Assembly (NCBI GenBank): GCA_038869515.1 | Contig: JAWCQZ010000003.1 | Location: 193,808 to 257,807, forward strand | Direction of reading: 5' to 3' | Length of the DNA: 64,000 nt | From: JAWCQZ01 sp038869515 [NCBI: Halobacteria archaeon] | GTDB lineage: Archaea; Halobacteriota; Syntropharchaeia; JACQPP01 | Shown here: in pieces, positions 23,477-32,282 of the stretch | Layout: each line of letters opens with the position of its first letter | Numbering within the stretch: position 1 is the stretch's first letter | Notes under the pieces: model-generated | Told to the model about the DNA's origin: nothing | Databases searched by the model: none | The model's input: only the letters and a program-made list of their open reading frames with translations | Position numbers and translations under genes: made by a program

Positions 23477-26461
23477 CTACGGCAGGGTGAGCACGTTCGC
23501 CGCCTCGGGCGCCGGCGGGGGCGGGCGGGAGGTCGCCAGGTCGAGGCTCTTGGCAGCCCCGAAGGTCACCTCGTCGTCGGTGAGGCGGAGCTCCCGGGGC
23601 TGGCCGAGGGCCGTGACGGTGTAGGGGCCGGTGGCGACCACCGCGTAGCGCGTCTTGCCCTTGGCCGGGGCGTCGGGGTCGGGGGGCTCGGTGGCGTAGG
23701 GGAGCGTCAGGGAGTAGGTCCCGTCGGGCCCCGCGGTGGCGGACTGGACGTAGGCGAAGGCGCGGCCGGTGTTCGTGAGGAGCGGGAGGCTCGCGCGGAC
23801 CTCGGCTCCGGGGGCCGTGGTTCCAGTGACCTGCGCGCCCCGCACGTATTCGAAGGTGACGACGAAGTGGAGGCCCACCGGCGAGGTGCCGTTGGCGCAC
23901 GACCTGGCCTCGTTGACCAGCGGCATCCCCCACGGGGAGAGCTGGCCCAGGAGGGTGCGCCCGTCTCCCGCGACGCACCGGTGGGCCAGGATGCCCCTGG
24001 ACTCGTGGACGAGCCGGTAGTGCCGGAGGGCGGGGATGACCACGCGGGTGCTGCGCTCTCCCGAGGCGCCGGTGTCGGAGAGCCACTCGTAGGCCGCCTC
24101 CGAGCCGTCGAGGAAGTGGAGGCGGGACTCGATGGTCCGGGCGTGGTTGGTGCTGCCGATGGGGTTGCTGAATGTGATGCAGAGGCCGGGGGGCGGAGGC
24201 ACGTTGTCGGCGCAGTCGGAGGCCAGGTTTTGCCGGTAGCGGGCGAAAATCCGGTCTCGGGCGCCGCAGTCCTGGATGCCGTTGGTGTTCTGGACGCAGG
24301 TGAGGAAATATTTCTCGGTGAGCCAGGTCCCGTTCCCCCCGGTCGCCCACGTCAGGACCGCGCCGAACTTCCCGGTCGCCTGGGGCCAGTCCGACATCAC
24401 GTAGCGGGTCCCCAGGGCGTCGGCGATTTGGTTCGCCATGCTCTCGTTGTCGGTGGAGAGGAAGGGGGCGGCCCCCAGGACCAGGTCGGGGCTGGCGGCG
24501 TCGGGGCCCCCGGGAGAGCACTCCGCCGGGTCGCGCTCGGGGCAGGGGAGGATGCCGATGCCCGCCTGGAAGGGGTTGGCGTTGGGGATGCGCTTGCCGA
24601 AGTAGGTGATGACGTGGCCGTAGTCCCACCACGACATGACCCCGTAGGCGCTCTGGTAGTCGTACCAGGTGGTGCCGTTCGATTTTTTCGGATAGTGGAA
24701 GATGCCGTCCGGCGGACGCGGGTATATCGCCGAGAAGTTGAGGCCGGGCCCCTGGGGGTCGGGGGTGTTCTCCCTCATCCACGTCAGGCTCTCCAGCCAT
24801 TCGAGGTAGTCCCCTCCGCTCCCCGGCCCGCCCCGGGAGGCGGCCAGGGTCCACTCGACCGTGTTGCCGGTCCCCTGCGCCGCGTCCCCGACGAAGACCG
24901 CGAGGAAGAGGAGGGCGGGAACCATGGCGCTCATCACGACCGGGCTCGCCGAGCGGGAGAGGAATCCGGAGAGGTCGGAGGGACGGGCCACTTCCCGGGG
25001 TATCCGCTCCCGGAGCCTCCGCAGGCCCGCGGCGTCGGCCAGTTCGACGATGAAATAGGCGCCGACGATGCCGGTCGAGGCCACCGAGTAGTAGGAGAAT
25101 CGGTTCTGGGCCCAGGTGATGTGGATGAGGAAGTAGGCCCAGATGGCGAGGAAGAGGAGGCCCGGTTTGTAGCCTGCGTCCTCCCCTTTCTTCAGGAAGC
25201 CCCGGTAGAGGATGCGGTATCCCACCAGGAGCAGGAAGCCGCTGTAGAAGAACATCACGTGGAAGATGCCGCCCTGCATCCCGACGAATTGGGCCCACTG
25301 GGGCCCCGAAGCCTCGGCGACCGTGGAGGCGCCTCCCGTCGGGGGCGTGAAGATGGCGAGGGCGGAGGTGACACCGCCGTAGAGATTGGGTGCCACCACC
25401 GAGAGGATGGGCAGGCCGATCGCGGGAAGCGCCAAGAGAAGGAACGGGAAGAGGAACCGGGGGAGACTCTTGCGCCGGAAGAGGACCACGACCAGTCCCA
25501 GGACCAGCGCAAGGGCCAGGAACGCGCCGAGGAACCCGGGGCCGAACGGGGTGTAGGTCTTGGGGTCGGGGACCAGGTCCCACTGGACCCCGGGGAGCAT
25601 CACCAGGATGGCGGTCAGGAGGGAGCCGGCGGTGACCAGGACGGGCCCGTCGGGGTTGCCGCCCCTCATGAACTCGACCACCACTTGGAGCAGCAGGAAG
25701 AGGCCCATGGGCACCATCAGCATGGTGGCGCCCGGCCAGTTCAGGTAGTAGAGGCCGTAGGCGACGCCCACCCCGAGAACCGGCAGCAACACCGCCCGAA
25801 GGGCCCCCCACTCCCGCCGCAGGACATGCCCGAACGTTAGGTTCCGGCCGACGTCGAGGGCCTTGATGTAGAGGGCGACGGCGATGGCCATGTAGAAGAC
25901 TTCCGCCACGTGGTGGTCGGTGAACCCGAGGAGGGAGCGCGACAGGAACTGGCCCGGGATGGTCGCGAAGATGGCCGCCGCCAGCAGCCCCGTTCTCCGG
26001 TCGAAGGCGTAGCGTCCGATGAGGTAGACGGGGATGAGGGTGAGGCCCCCCATGACGGCGGGGAAGAGGGCCGCCACGGTGTCCACGGTCTGCGGCGAGG
26101 GGTTCCCGCCGCCCACGAGAAGGGAGACCGCGGCGATGCTCAGGGTCCAGGCGGGCCCGTAGTGGATGCCGTGTCCGTAGGGGAAGAAGGTGAAGGGGTC
26201 GAAGAAGGCGCGGACCGGGAAGTGCCGAACCGCCAGTTCCACGTGGCGCATCTGCATGACCGCGTCGTCGGCGGCGAACTTGCAGCAGCGGCCGTCGGGG
26301 TAAAGCTCGCTGGGCCACGGAACGACGGCGCGGGTGTAGATCGAGAATGCGACGAGGCCCATGAGGATGGCGCCGCAGACGAGAGAGGGGAGGAGCGCCC
26401 GCGTCCAGGGGGCCGGAGAAGTCGAGGGGGCCTTCCGGGAAGCCGGTTTTTGGGCGGCCAT
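23477..26461 (-). CDS. aglB: Oligosaccharyltransferase AglB/STT3
   Basis: A 994-residue membrane enzyme that transfers a lipid-linked glycan to Asn in Asn-X-Ser/Thr sequons on the outer face of the membrane. About 12-13 membrane helices (residues 20-525) precede a soluble C-terminal domain. Catalytic motifs are visible: AADDAVMQMRHVE (acidic pair near 65-66), LGFTDHHVAEVF (181-187), the TIXE/SVSE-like TVAEAS (380-385), and the sequon-binding WWDYGHVITY (611-620). The end has Ig-like beta strands (about 870-994). The start is the ATG at 26461; an in-frame TTG extension to 26545 is rejected. Divergent from a GT4 gene. Confidence 0.95.
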   Translation of the reverse strand: MAAQKPASRKAPSTSPAPWTRALLPSLVCGAILMGLVAFSIYTRAVVPWPSELYPDGRCCKFAADDAVMQMRHVELAVRHFPVRAFFDPFTFFPYGHGIHYGPAWTLSIAAVSLLVGGGNPSPQTVDTVAALFPAVMGGLTLIPVYLIGRYAFDRRTGLLAAAIFATIPGQFLSRSLLGFTDHHVAEVFYMAIAVALYIKALDVGRNLTFGHVLRREWGALRAVLLPVLGVGVAYGLYYLNWPGATMLMVPMGLFLLLQVVVEFMRGGNPDGPVLVTAGSLLTAILVMLPGVQWDLVPDPKTYTPFGPGFLGAFLALALVLGLVVVLFRRKSLPRFLFPFLLLALPAIGLPILSVVAPNLYGGVTSALAIFTPPTGGASTVAEASGPQWAQFVGMQGGIFHVMFFYSGFLLLVGYRILYRGFLKKGEDAGYKPGLLFLAIWAYFLIHITWAQNRFSYYSVASTGIVGAYFIVELADAAGLRRLRERIPREVARPSDLSGFLSRSASPVVMSAMVPALLFLAVFVGDAAQGTGNTVEWTLAASRGGPGSGGDYLEWLESLTWMRENTPDPQGPGLNFSAIYPRPPDGIFHYPKKSNGTTWYDYQSAYGVMSWWDYGHVITYFGKRIPNANPFQAGIGILPCPERDPAECSPGGPDAASPDLVLGAAPFLSTDNESMANQIADALGTRYVMSDWPQATGKFGAVLTWATGGNGTWLTEKYFLTCVQNTNGIQDCGARDRIFARYRQNLASDCADNVPPPPGLCITFSNPIGSTNHARTIESRLHFLDGSEAAYEWLSDTGASGERSTRVVIPALRHYRLVHESRGILAHRCVAGDGRTLLGQLSPWGMPLVNEARSCANGTSPVGLHFVVTFEYVRGAQVTGTTAPGAEVRASLPLLTNTGRAFAYVQSATAGPDGTYSLTLPYATEPPDPDAPAKGKTRYAVVATGPYTVTALGQPRELRLTDDEVTFGAAKSLDLATSRPPPPAPEAANVLTLP

Positions 26462-26547
26462 CCTCGGGGACCGCCGGTCAGGGACAAGAACTTTCTCCCG
26501 TGAAAAAAGGGGAAAATTAGAAGGCGGCCCCCGGTCCCCGTCCAACG

Positions 26548-27687
26548 ATGAAAATCGCCCTCTTCGGTCCCGGGTCGGAGTTCCTCTCGGGCATCTCCTA
26601 CTACACGGCCAACCTCGCCCGGGCGCTCTCCGAGGAGCACGAGGTCACCGTGGTCCTGTTCCGGAAGATGCTCCCCCGTATCATCTTCCCGGGCCGGGAG
26701 CGCGTCGGCGCCCCCATCGCGAGCCTCGACTACGGGCGGGCCCGCGTCCTCCCCCTCGACTGGCACAACCCCGGGACCTGGCTGATCGCCTTCCGGGCCA
26801 TCCGGAGCTGCGACGCCTGGGTTCTCCCCTGGTGGACCGCGTCGGTTTTCCACCTCTACCTCGCCCTGAATCTCCTGCGGCGCGGACCGAAACTCGTGGT
26901 CGAGTTCCACGAGATTCTCGACCCCCTCGAGGCCCGCAATCCCGGCCTCCGGTGGTATACGAAAGCGGTCTGTGCGCTGCTCCTGAAGCAGGCGTCTTCG
27001 GCGGTCGTCCACTCCGAGGCCGACCGGGGAGTGGTGGCGGAGAGCTTCGGCCTGGACGCCTCCGTCGTGCCCCATGGACTCTTCGAATATCCGCGGGTGG
27101 AGCGGCCGGAGGCCCGCCGCCGCCTCGGAATCCCGGAGCCCCGGGTCCTCCTCTACTTCGGCATCGTGCGGCGCTACAAGGGGCTGCCGGTCCTCCTCGA
27201 CGCCTTCGACCGGTTGCCGGAAAGTCTGGCCCGGGAGACGCGCCTGCTGCTGGTGGGAGAGCCCTGGGACGATGAGGTCGCCCTTCGGGCGCGCATCGCC
27301 GCGTCGCCGCGCGCGGGACAAATCACCTGGGTGGACCGGTATGTCTCCGACGATGAAATCCCCCACTTCTTCGGCGCGGCCGACGCCGTGGTCCTGCCCT
27401 ACCTCCGCGCCTCCCAGAGCGGCGTCGCCCACATCGCCATTGCGCAGGGGCTGCCCGTGGTGTTGAGCCGGGTCGGGGGGCTGGAGTCCCTGGGGGAGTA
27501 CTCGGGGGCGACCCTGGTGGAGCCGGGCGACCCCGCCGGGCTGGTCGCGGCCCTGGAGCGAGTCCTCCGGCAGGGGCCCCGGGCCCATCCCGCGCCCCCT
27601 CTCGGCTTCCGGGAGACCGCGCGGAGGTACACGCAGGTCCTGGAGCGGGCCCGCGGGATTCGGGGAGGGGAGCGCGCCAACCCTTAA
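26548..27687 (+). CDS. GT4-family glycosyltransferase
   Basis: A 379-residue GT-B enzyme. The N-terminal domain begins MKIALFGPGSEFLSGISYYT; the C-terminal domain has RVLLYFGIVRRYKGLPVLLD and the donor-binding region ADAVVLPYLRASQSGVAHIA, where QSG takes the place of the usual EGFG-like acidic motif, leading to GLPVVLSRVGGL. It probably adds a sugar to a lipid-linked or capsule-like glycan on the cytoplasmic side. The start sits about 28 nt after an AAAATTAG element and is divergent from aglB, which suggests a shared role. Confidence 0.85.
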   Translation: MKIALFGPGSEFLSGISYYTANLARALSEEHEVTVVLFRKMLPRIIFPGRERVGAPIASLDYGRARVLPLDWHNPGTWLIAFRAIRSCDAWVLPWWTASVFHLYLALNLLRRGPKLVVEFHEILDPLEARNPGLRWYTKAVCALLLKQASSAVVHSEADRGVVAESFGLDASVVPHGLFEYPRVERPEARRRLGIPEPRVLLYFGIVRRYKGLPVLLDAFDRLPESLARETRLLLVGEPWDDEVALRARIAASPRAGQITWVDRYVSDDEIPHFFGAADAVVLPYLRASQSGVAHIAIAQGLPVVLSRVGGLESLGEYSGATLVEPGDPAGLVAALERVLRQGPRAHPAPPLGFRETARRYTQVLERARGIRGGERANP

Positions 27688-27709
27688 ATCGCCGGGTCGT
27701 TGGAAGACC

Positions 27710-28570
27710 ATGCAGCACCAGGTCCGCGAGAAACTGCTTTTCAGTTACCAGCGGGCGGACGAGCCCTTCGTCCGGGCCCTGTCCCAGCGCCTCCAGTGGG
27801 GCGGGTTCGACGTCATCCCCGATTTTTGGGACGAGAAGGGCGTCGAACCGGTCCCACCGGAACTCCAGGCCGTCCTCTCCCAGGTGAATTTTTTCTTCTA
27901 CGTCCTCTCCCCATCCGCCGCGGAGTCGAAGTGGACCCGGGGGGCCCATTGCGCCCTCCTCTTCCAGCGGATGAAGCAGGCGGGCCTCCGCATCGTCCCC
28001 CTCGTCCGGGGCGCCGGCCCCTCGCCGCCGCTGATGGCCCCCCTCCGCCATATCGATTTTCGCGGGTTCAATCCGGCCGACCCGGCGGCCTTCCGGACCG
28101 ACCAGGCGGGCCCATTCCAGGAGTTGATGGCGCTCCTCGGGCGCAAGCACCAGAAGGGGGGCGGCGAGCTCATCCCCCCGGGCATGGCAACCTATGAGTT
28201 CACCCTCCAGCCGAGGGCGTCGAAGCCCAAGAACCTCGACCGCAGCCTCAACTACGAACTCATCATCCGGAACGTGAAGAAGGACCCCCTGCGGAACTTC
28301 GCCCTCACCGTCCGTTTCCGGCAGCCGGTCCTCGATGTGAAATACGACAAGTACCGCTCCTCCTCCGGGGAGTTAAGCACCGGCGAGGGGCTCTCCCCGG
28401 ACGGGACACGGTTCAACTGGATTGGCGATTCCCTCTACGGAGGGGGCGGGTTCGCCCTGTTCAACATCCGCTCGAAAGAGCCGCCGCAGATTTCGAGGAT
28501 TTCCACGAAATTCGTCGGGCGGGTGGCGGGGACCAACCGGGTCATCGCACCCGACCCGGAGGGAGTCTAG
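27710..28570 (+). CDS. TIR-domain protein with an unknown C-terminal domain
   Basis: A 286-residue protein. Residues 6-145 form a TIR domain: KLLFSYQRADEPFVRALSQR is the first strand and helix, DEKGVEPVPPELQAVLSQVN is the BB-loop and middle region, and FYVLSPSAAESKWTRGAH is the strand before the alpha-C helix. In NAD-cleaving TIRs a catalytic Glu sits four residues after this Trp; here it is Ala79, so NADase activity is doubtful. Residues 160-286 look like a beta-sandwich (TYEFTLQPRASKPKNLDRSL) and are not recognised. No membrane segment is present. It has its own TATA-like CCTTAAAT (about 27680-27687) and lies between glycosyltransferase genes, overlapping the next by 4 nt tail to tail. Confidence 0.8.
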   Translation: MQHQVREKLLFSYQRADEPFVRALSQRLQWGGFDVIPDFWDEKGVEPVPPELQAVLSQVNFFFYVLSPSAAESKWTRGAHCALLFQRMKQAGLRIVPLVRGAGPSPPLMAPLRHIDFRGFNPADPAAFRTDQAGPFQELMALLGRKHQKGGGELIPPGMATYEFTLQPRASKPKNLDRSLNYELIIRNVKKDPLRNFALTVRFRQPVLDVKYDKYRSSSGELSTGEGLSPDGTRFNWIGDSLYGGGGFALFNIRSKEPPQISRISTKFVGRVAGTNRVIAPDPEGV

Positions 28571-29694
28571 GGGGCGGAGCCGCCCCGCTCCCGCAGCAGC
28601 TCCCGGTAGAGCCCCTCGATCCGCTCCCCGACCTTCGACCACGTGTAGTCCCGCAGCACCTTCTCCCGGGCCCGTTGGCCGATTTCGGGGTGCTTCCCGT
28701 CCAGGACCTCCCGCGCCTTCCGGGCGATCGCCCCCGCGTCCCCGTAGGGAATCGCCAGCCCGTCCACGCCGTCGTTGATGAGGTGCTTCGTCCCCCCTTC
28801 GAGGGTCGTGATGACCGGCTTCCCGAACCACATCGCCTCCATCGGCGCCGTCGGCAGCCCCTCGTAGCGGCTCGGCAGGAGGAACGCCGCGCAGGCCGCG
28901 TAGGCGGAGGCGAGGGTCGGCTGGTCCACCGGGCCTGTGAATTCGACCGCGTCCGAGACCCCCAGGCGCTCCGCCCGCGCCTCCAGCTCCGCGCGCAGCC
29001 CGAAGTCCTGGCCGACGCAGACGAGGCTGAGTCCCTCCCTCTTCAGTTCGGCCATCGCGTCCACCGCGAACTCGAGCCCCTTCACCCAGTCGATCCGACC
29101 GACGTAGAGGAGGAACCGCTCCACGCCGTACTTGCGCCTGAATCCCTCGGGATCGGTCTTGACCGCCTCGAATCGCTCCTCTGCGAGTGCGTTGGGGATG
29201 AGCACGATGCGTTCCCCCGGGGCGCCCATCCGCAGGACGTCCGCCCGGTCGTTCTCCGTCAGGCAGATGATGCGGTCGGCCAGCCGGAGGGACATCCGCC
29301 CCAGGGTCGGGTCGTAGGCCGCCTTCACCAGCCGCACCTTCAGGTTCCGGGAGGGATAGACGCAATGGGGGGTGAAGACCTTGGGCCTCGGGTCCTTCCG
29401 GACGGCGCGCATCCCGAGGGCGACGAATGGCTTGTGGATGAGGTGGAAGTGGAAGAGGTCGCCCTCCCACGCCCGCAGAGCCCGGCCCAGGGCCCCGGCG
29501 GAACCCACCCGGACCACCCGGAGGCCGTGGAGCGTCTCCTTCGGCGGCAGGGGCTGGCCGCGGTTGTCGGTGTCGCGGGTGAAGACGGTGACTTCGTGGC
29601 CGCGCTTCACCATCTGGAGCCCGAGGTTCTCCATGTGGAATTCCACGCCCCCGAAGACGGGGGCGAAGAAGCGGCCGACCAGTGCAATTCTCAA
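28567..29694 (-). CDS. GT4-family glycosyltransferase (TTG start)
   Basis: A 375-residue GT-B enzyme with both domains clear: RIALVGRFFAPVFGGVEFHM at the start, RFLLYVGRIDWVKGLEFAVD opening the second domain, and the donor site FLLPSRYEGLPTAPMEAMWF followed by GKPVITT. It retains the acidic E-x7-E pattern typical of retaining GT4 enzymes. The best start is the TTG at 29694, overlapping the epimerase stop (TTGA); the in-frame extension upstream reads antisense-like Arg-rich sequence. Third gene of the 32221-28567 operon. Confidence 0.9.
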   Translation of the reverse strand: MRIALVGRFFAPVFGGVEFHMENLGLQMVKRGHEVTVFTRDTDNRGQPLPPKETLHGLRVVRVGSAGALGRALRAWEGDLFHFHLIHKPFVALGMRAVRKDPRPKVFTPHCVYPSRNLKVRLVKAAYDPTLGRMSLRLADRIICLTENDRADVLRMGAPGERIVLIPNALAEERFEAVKTDPEGFRRKYGVERFLLYVGRIDWVKGLEFAVDAMAELKREGLSLVCVGQDFGLRAELEARAERLGVSDAVEFTGPVDQPTLASAYAACAAFLLPSRYEGLPTAPMEAMWFGKPVITTLEGGTKHLINDGVDGLAIPYGDAGAIARKAREVLDGKHPEIGQRAREKVLRDYTWSKVGERIEGLYRELLRERGGSAP

Positions 29695-30614
29695 CGCTTC
29701 CTCGCGGAGTGGGCGTCCATCCACTCCACAAACCGGTCGAGCCCCTCCTCCAAACCGACCTTCGGTCTCCACCCGAGCCGCCTCAGTTTCCGGTTGTCCG
29801 CAATCAGCGCCTTGATGTCCCCCGCCCACGACTTCCCGGTGTAGACGATTCTCGCCCCGGGAGCCACCCGGGCCACCATCCCCTCGGCGATGCGGCGCAC
29901 GGTGGTGGGCTTGCCCGACGCGATGTTGGTGCACCCCTCCCCCCTCCGGAAGAGGAGCCAGAGCGCCTCCACCGCGTCCGACACATAGCAGGGGTCCCGG
30001 ACCTGGGTCCCGTCGCCGAGAACCTCGAGGCGCTTCGGGTTCCGCTTGAGTTTGTGGTAGAGGTCGGCCATGACGTAGCGGGGCTGCCGCGGGCCGTAGA
30101 TGTTGAAGATGCGCGCGGCCGCGAAGTCGAGTCCGTAGGCCTCCCGGTAGGCGAAGCCCATGCTCTCCCCCGTTAGTTTCGAGGCGCCGTACGGGGAGAC
30201 CGGGCGGAGGGGGTGCCCCTCGTCCATCGGGATGCGGTCGGGCTCGCCGTAGGCCGCAGCGGTGGACGCGTAGAGGACGCGCTTCACCCCGCGTTTCCGG
30301 CACGCCTCGAGGACGTTCATCGTGCCTCCGGCGTTCGTCTCGAAATCGTAGCGCGGGTCCTCGACCGAGAGGGGGACCGAGGCGTTGGCGCCGATGTGGA
30401 TGACCCCCGCATTCCCGCGCACCGCCCGCTCCACGGCCCGTGGGTCCCGGAGATCGCCCTTCACGAACCGGATGCTGCTCCGGACTCCGCGCAGGTTCTC
30501 CGCCTTTCCGGCCTGCAGGTTGTCGAAGGCGGTGACGCCGTGCCCGAGGGCGGCGAGCCGGTCCACCATGTGCGAGCCGATGAAGCCGGCTCCGCCCGTG
30601 ACCAGGATTTTCAT
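29691..30614 (-). CDS. NAD-dependent sugar epimerase (UDP-glucose 4-epimerase-like)
   Basis: A 307-residue extended short-chain dehydrogenase. MKILVTGGAGFIGSHMVDRL is the NAD-binding Rossmann start, FDNLQAGKAENL is the family's sugar-nucleotide loop, LYASTAAAYGE carries the catalytic Thr/Ser, and SPYGASKLTGE is the YxxxK motif (Tyr, Lys). ARIFNIYGPRQ is typical of GalE-like enzymes. Which sugar nucleotide it uses is unknown. It overlaps the membrane glycosyltransferase gene upstream by ATGA and the GT4 gene downstream by TTGA, so it likely supplies sugar for the same glycan. Confidence 0.92.
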   Translation of the reverse strand: MKILVTGGAGFIGSHMVDRLAALGHGVTAFDNLQAGKAENLRGVRSSIRFVKGDLRDPRAVERAVRGNAGVIHIGANASVPLSVEDPRYDFETNAGGTMNVLEACRKRGVKRVLYASTAAAYGEPDRIPMDEGHPLRPVSPYGASKLTGESMGFAYREAYGLDFAAARIFNIYGPRQPRYVMADLYHKLKRNPKRLEVLGDGTQVRDPCYVSDAVEALWLLFRRGEGCTNIASGKPTTVRRIAEGMVARVAPGARIVYTGKSWAGDIKALIADNRKLRRLGWRPKVGLEEGLDRFVEWMDAHSARKR

Positions 30615-32221
30615 GGAACCCCTGCCCCGGGGACCTCGTATATACGCACCGGCCCGAAGATCCCGGCGAGCCGGAGGACCCCGCGGGAGACCTCGTCGTC
30701 GAAGGCGCGCCGGTAGGTGGAGAGGTCGAACCAGAGGTAGCCGTCGTCGGTGACGGCGTGGGTCACGCCGAGTCGCCGGAGGGCCCCGGCGTCGAGCCCC
30801 TCCGCTTTCCACCAGGGCAGGTGGAGCGAGATGCGCCCGGAGTAGTAGTCCACCAGGTCCTTGTCGGGAGCCATGATCCGGGCCTCGGGGGGCAGGGCTT
30901 TGAGGTAGGCGAGCGCGTCGGCGCGGGCCCCGTGGTAGGAGACCGCCACCGCCGCCTTCCCCGCCTCGCTGGCCGCGGCCGCGCTCCCCGCGAGGACGAG
31001 GAGGACGAGAACGGCTCCGGCGAGGCCCTTTCGCGGGGATAGTTTCTCCCGGACCACGGTCCAGCCCAGCGCGGCGAATATGGCCAGGACGGGGGCGAGG
31101 GGGAGCAGCCGACGGAAGGAGTAGAGGAGGAAGAACTGACCCAGGGCCGCGGTGACGAGGACGACCGCGAGGGCCCACAGCACCACCCACAGCCAGAGCA
31201 GTTTCGACGGGTGGGTCAGCCCCCGGCCGAAGCCGAGGAGGACCAGCGGGACGAAGAGGAGCGTCGAGAGGGCGTAGAGGAGAACGAGGGACCCGGGGAG
31301 CGGGATGACGTCGGCCCGCCCGGAGGGGAACCCCCACGCCTCCAGGTAGTTCTGCTTCAGGAGGGCGGGCAGGAGCGCCAGCCCCCCGCCCCGGTTCGCC
31401 TCGGAGATGGACGCCAGGAACGCCGCGTTCTCCTCGCCGGGCGCCGGGACCGGGAGGCCGATGTTGGTGAGCCCCTCCTGCCCGACCGACTTGGTGATTC
31501 CGAGGTCGCCGTAGAGCCGGTAGTTGTGGCCGACGTAGTAGACCGAGGCGAGGGCGCCCGCGGCCACCAGCGCCGTCAGGGCGATGCGGAGGGAGACCGC
31601 GCCGATTTTGCGGCGGCGCAGGGCGCGGACTGCGAAGTAGAAGAAGATGAACGCCGCCGCTACGGCCCCCGTCTCCTTCGAGAGGGCGGCCAGGCCCGCA
31701 GCGGCTCCCGCGGTCCATGCGTCCCTCCGCGACCCGCCCTCCAGGGCCCGGTGGGAGTGGTAGAGGGTCATGATGCAGAATGCGGTCACGGGCGCGTCGA
31801 GGTAGCCGAGGGCGCTGTAGTGGAGGTGGGCCGGCAGGATGCCGAGGAGCACGGCCCCGAGGAGCCCCACCCGTTCGGAGTAGCAGTGGCGCCCGAGGCG
31901 GTAGGTGTAGAGCAGGGCGAGGGTCCCGAACGCGGGAGCGATGAGTTTGAGGCCGACCTCCCCGGCCCACGGGACCAGCAGGGCCCCGAGGAGCGGGACG
32001 AGGGGCGGGGGGAACCAGAGCCGTTCGAGGTAGAGGCCCGGGTCGGCGGCGAAGGCCTTCGCGTAGATGAAGTAGGTCCCGGGGTCGGAGAAGACCGGGA
32101 AAACCAGGGCCAGGGCGAAACGGTAGAGGACCAGTCCGACGAGGGCCGCCTTCAGGGCCCGGGGCGGCTCCCGCAGCCACTTCCGGAAGGAGGCCCAGAG
32201 GGCCGGCGGGGAGAACCCCAT
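30611..32221 (-). CDS. GT39/PMT-like membrane glycosyltransferase
   Basis: A 536-residue membrane protein with about 11-13 helices. The first extracytoplasmic loop has PVFSDPGTYFIYAKAF and LERLWFPPPLVPLLGA, typical of GT-C enzymes that use dolichyl-phosphate sugars (the Asp is the likely base). Conserved short motifs such as HLHYSALGYLDAP and AALSKETG follow. The last 100 residues form a soluble outward domain. The start is the ATG at 32221, about 30 nt after a TATA box; the upstream ATG at 32293 would overlap the cupredoxin gene. First gene of the operon with the epimerase and GT4 enzyme. Confidence 0.87.
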   Translation of the reverse strand: MGFSPPALWASFRKWLREPPRALKAALVGLVLYRFALALVFPVFSDPGTYFIYAKAFAADPGLYLERLWFPPPLVPLLGALLVPWAGEVGLKLIAPAFGTLALLYTYRLGRHCYSERVGLLGAVLLGILPAHLHYSALGYLDAPVTAFCIMTLYHSHRALEGGSRRDAWTAGAAAGLAALSKETGAVAAAFIFFYFAVRALRRRKIGAVSLRIALTALVAAGALASVYYVGHNYRLYGDLGITKSVGQEGLTNIGLPVPAPGEENAAFLASISEANRGGGLALLPALLKQNYLEAWGFPSGRADVIPLPGSLVLLYALSTLLFVPLVLLGFGRGLTHPSKLLWLWVVLWALAVVLVTAALGQFFLLYSFRRLLPLAPVLAIFAALGWTVVREKLSPRKGLAGAVLVLLVLAGSAAAASEAGKAAVAVSYHGARADALAYLKALPPEARIMAPDKDLVDYYSGRISLHLPWWKAEGLDAGALRRLGVTHAVTDDGYLWFDLSTYRRAFDDEVSRGVLRLAGIFGPVRIYEVPGAGVP

Positions 32222-32246
32222 GGACGGGAGACCGGGAGTCGCGACC

Positions 32247-32258
32247 GATATATCTTTT
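32247..32258 (-). promoter_or_regulatory. TATA box of the glycosyltransferase operon
   Basis: AAAAGATATATC on the minus strand is centred about 31 nt before the ATG at 32221. Confidence 0.7.
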
Positions 32259-32282
32259 CCAGAGTCTCTAATCTCTACGGGC

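Noticed and set aside
23022-26318. A 1098-residue minus frame overlapping aglB
   Set aside because: Arg/Pro/His-rich composition and no motifs; aglB in the neighbouring frame has all OST motifs.
26461-26545. TTG start for AglB 28 residues upstream
   Set aside because: It would remove most of the divergent promoter region; the ATG at 26461 gives a usual N-terminus before the first membrane helix.
28571-28590. GGGGCGGAGCCGCCCC palindrome at the TIR/GT4 junction
   Set aside because: It lies inside the last codons of the GT4 gene and such short GC palindromes are expected by chance at this base composition.
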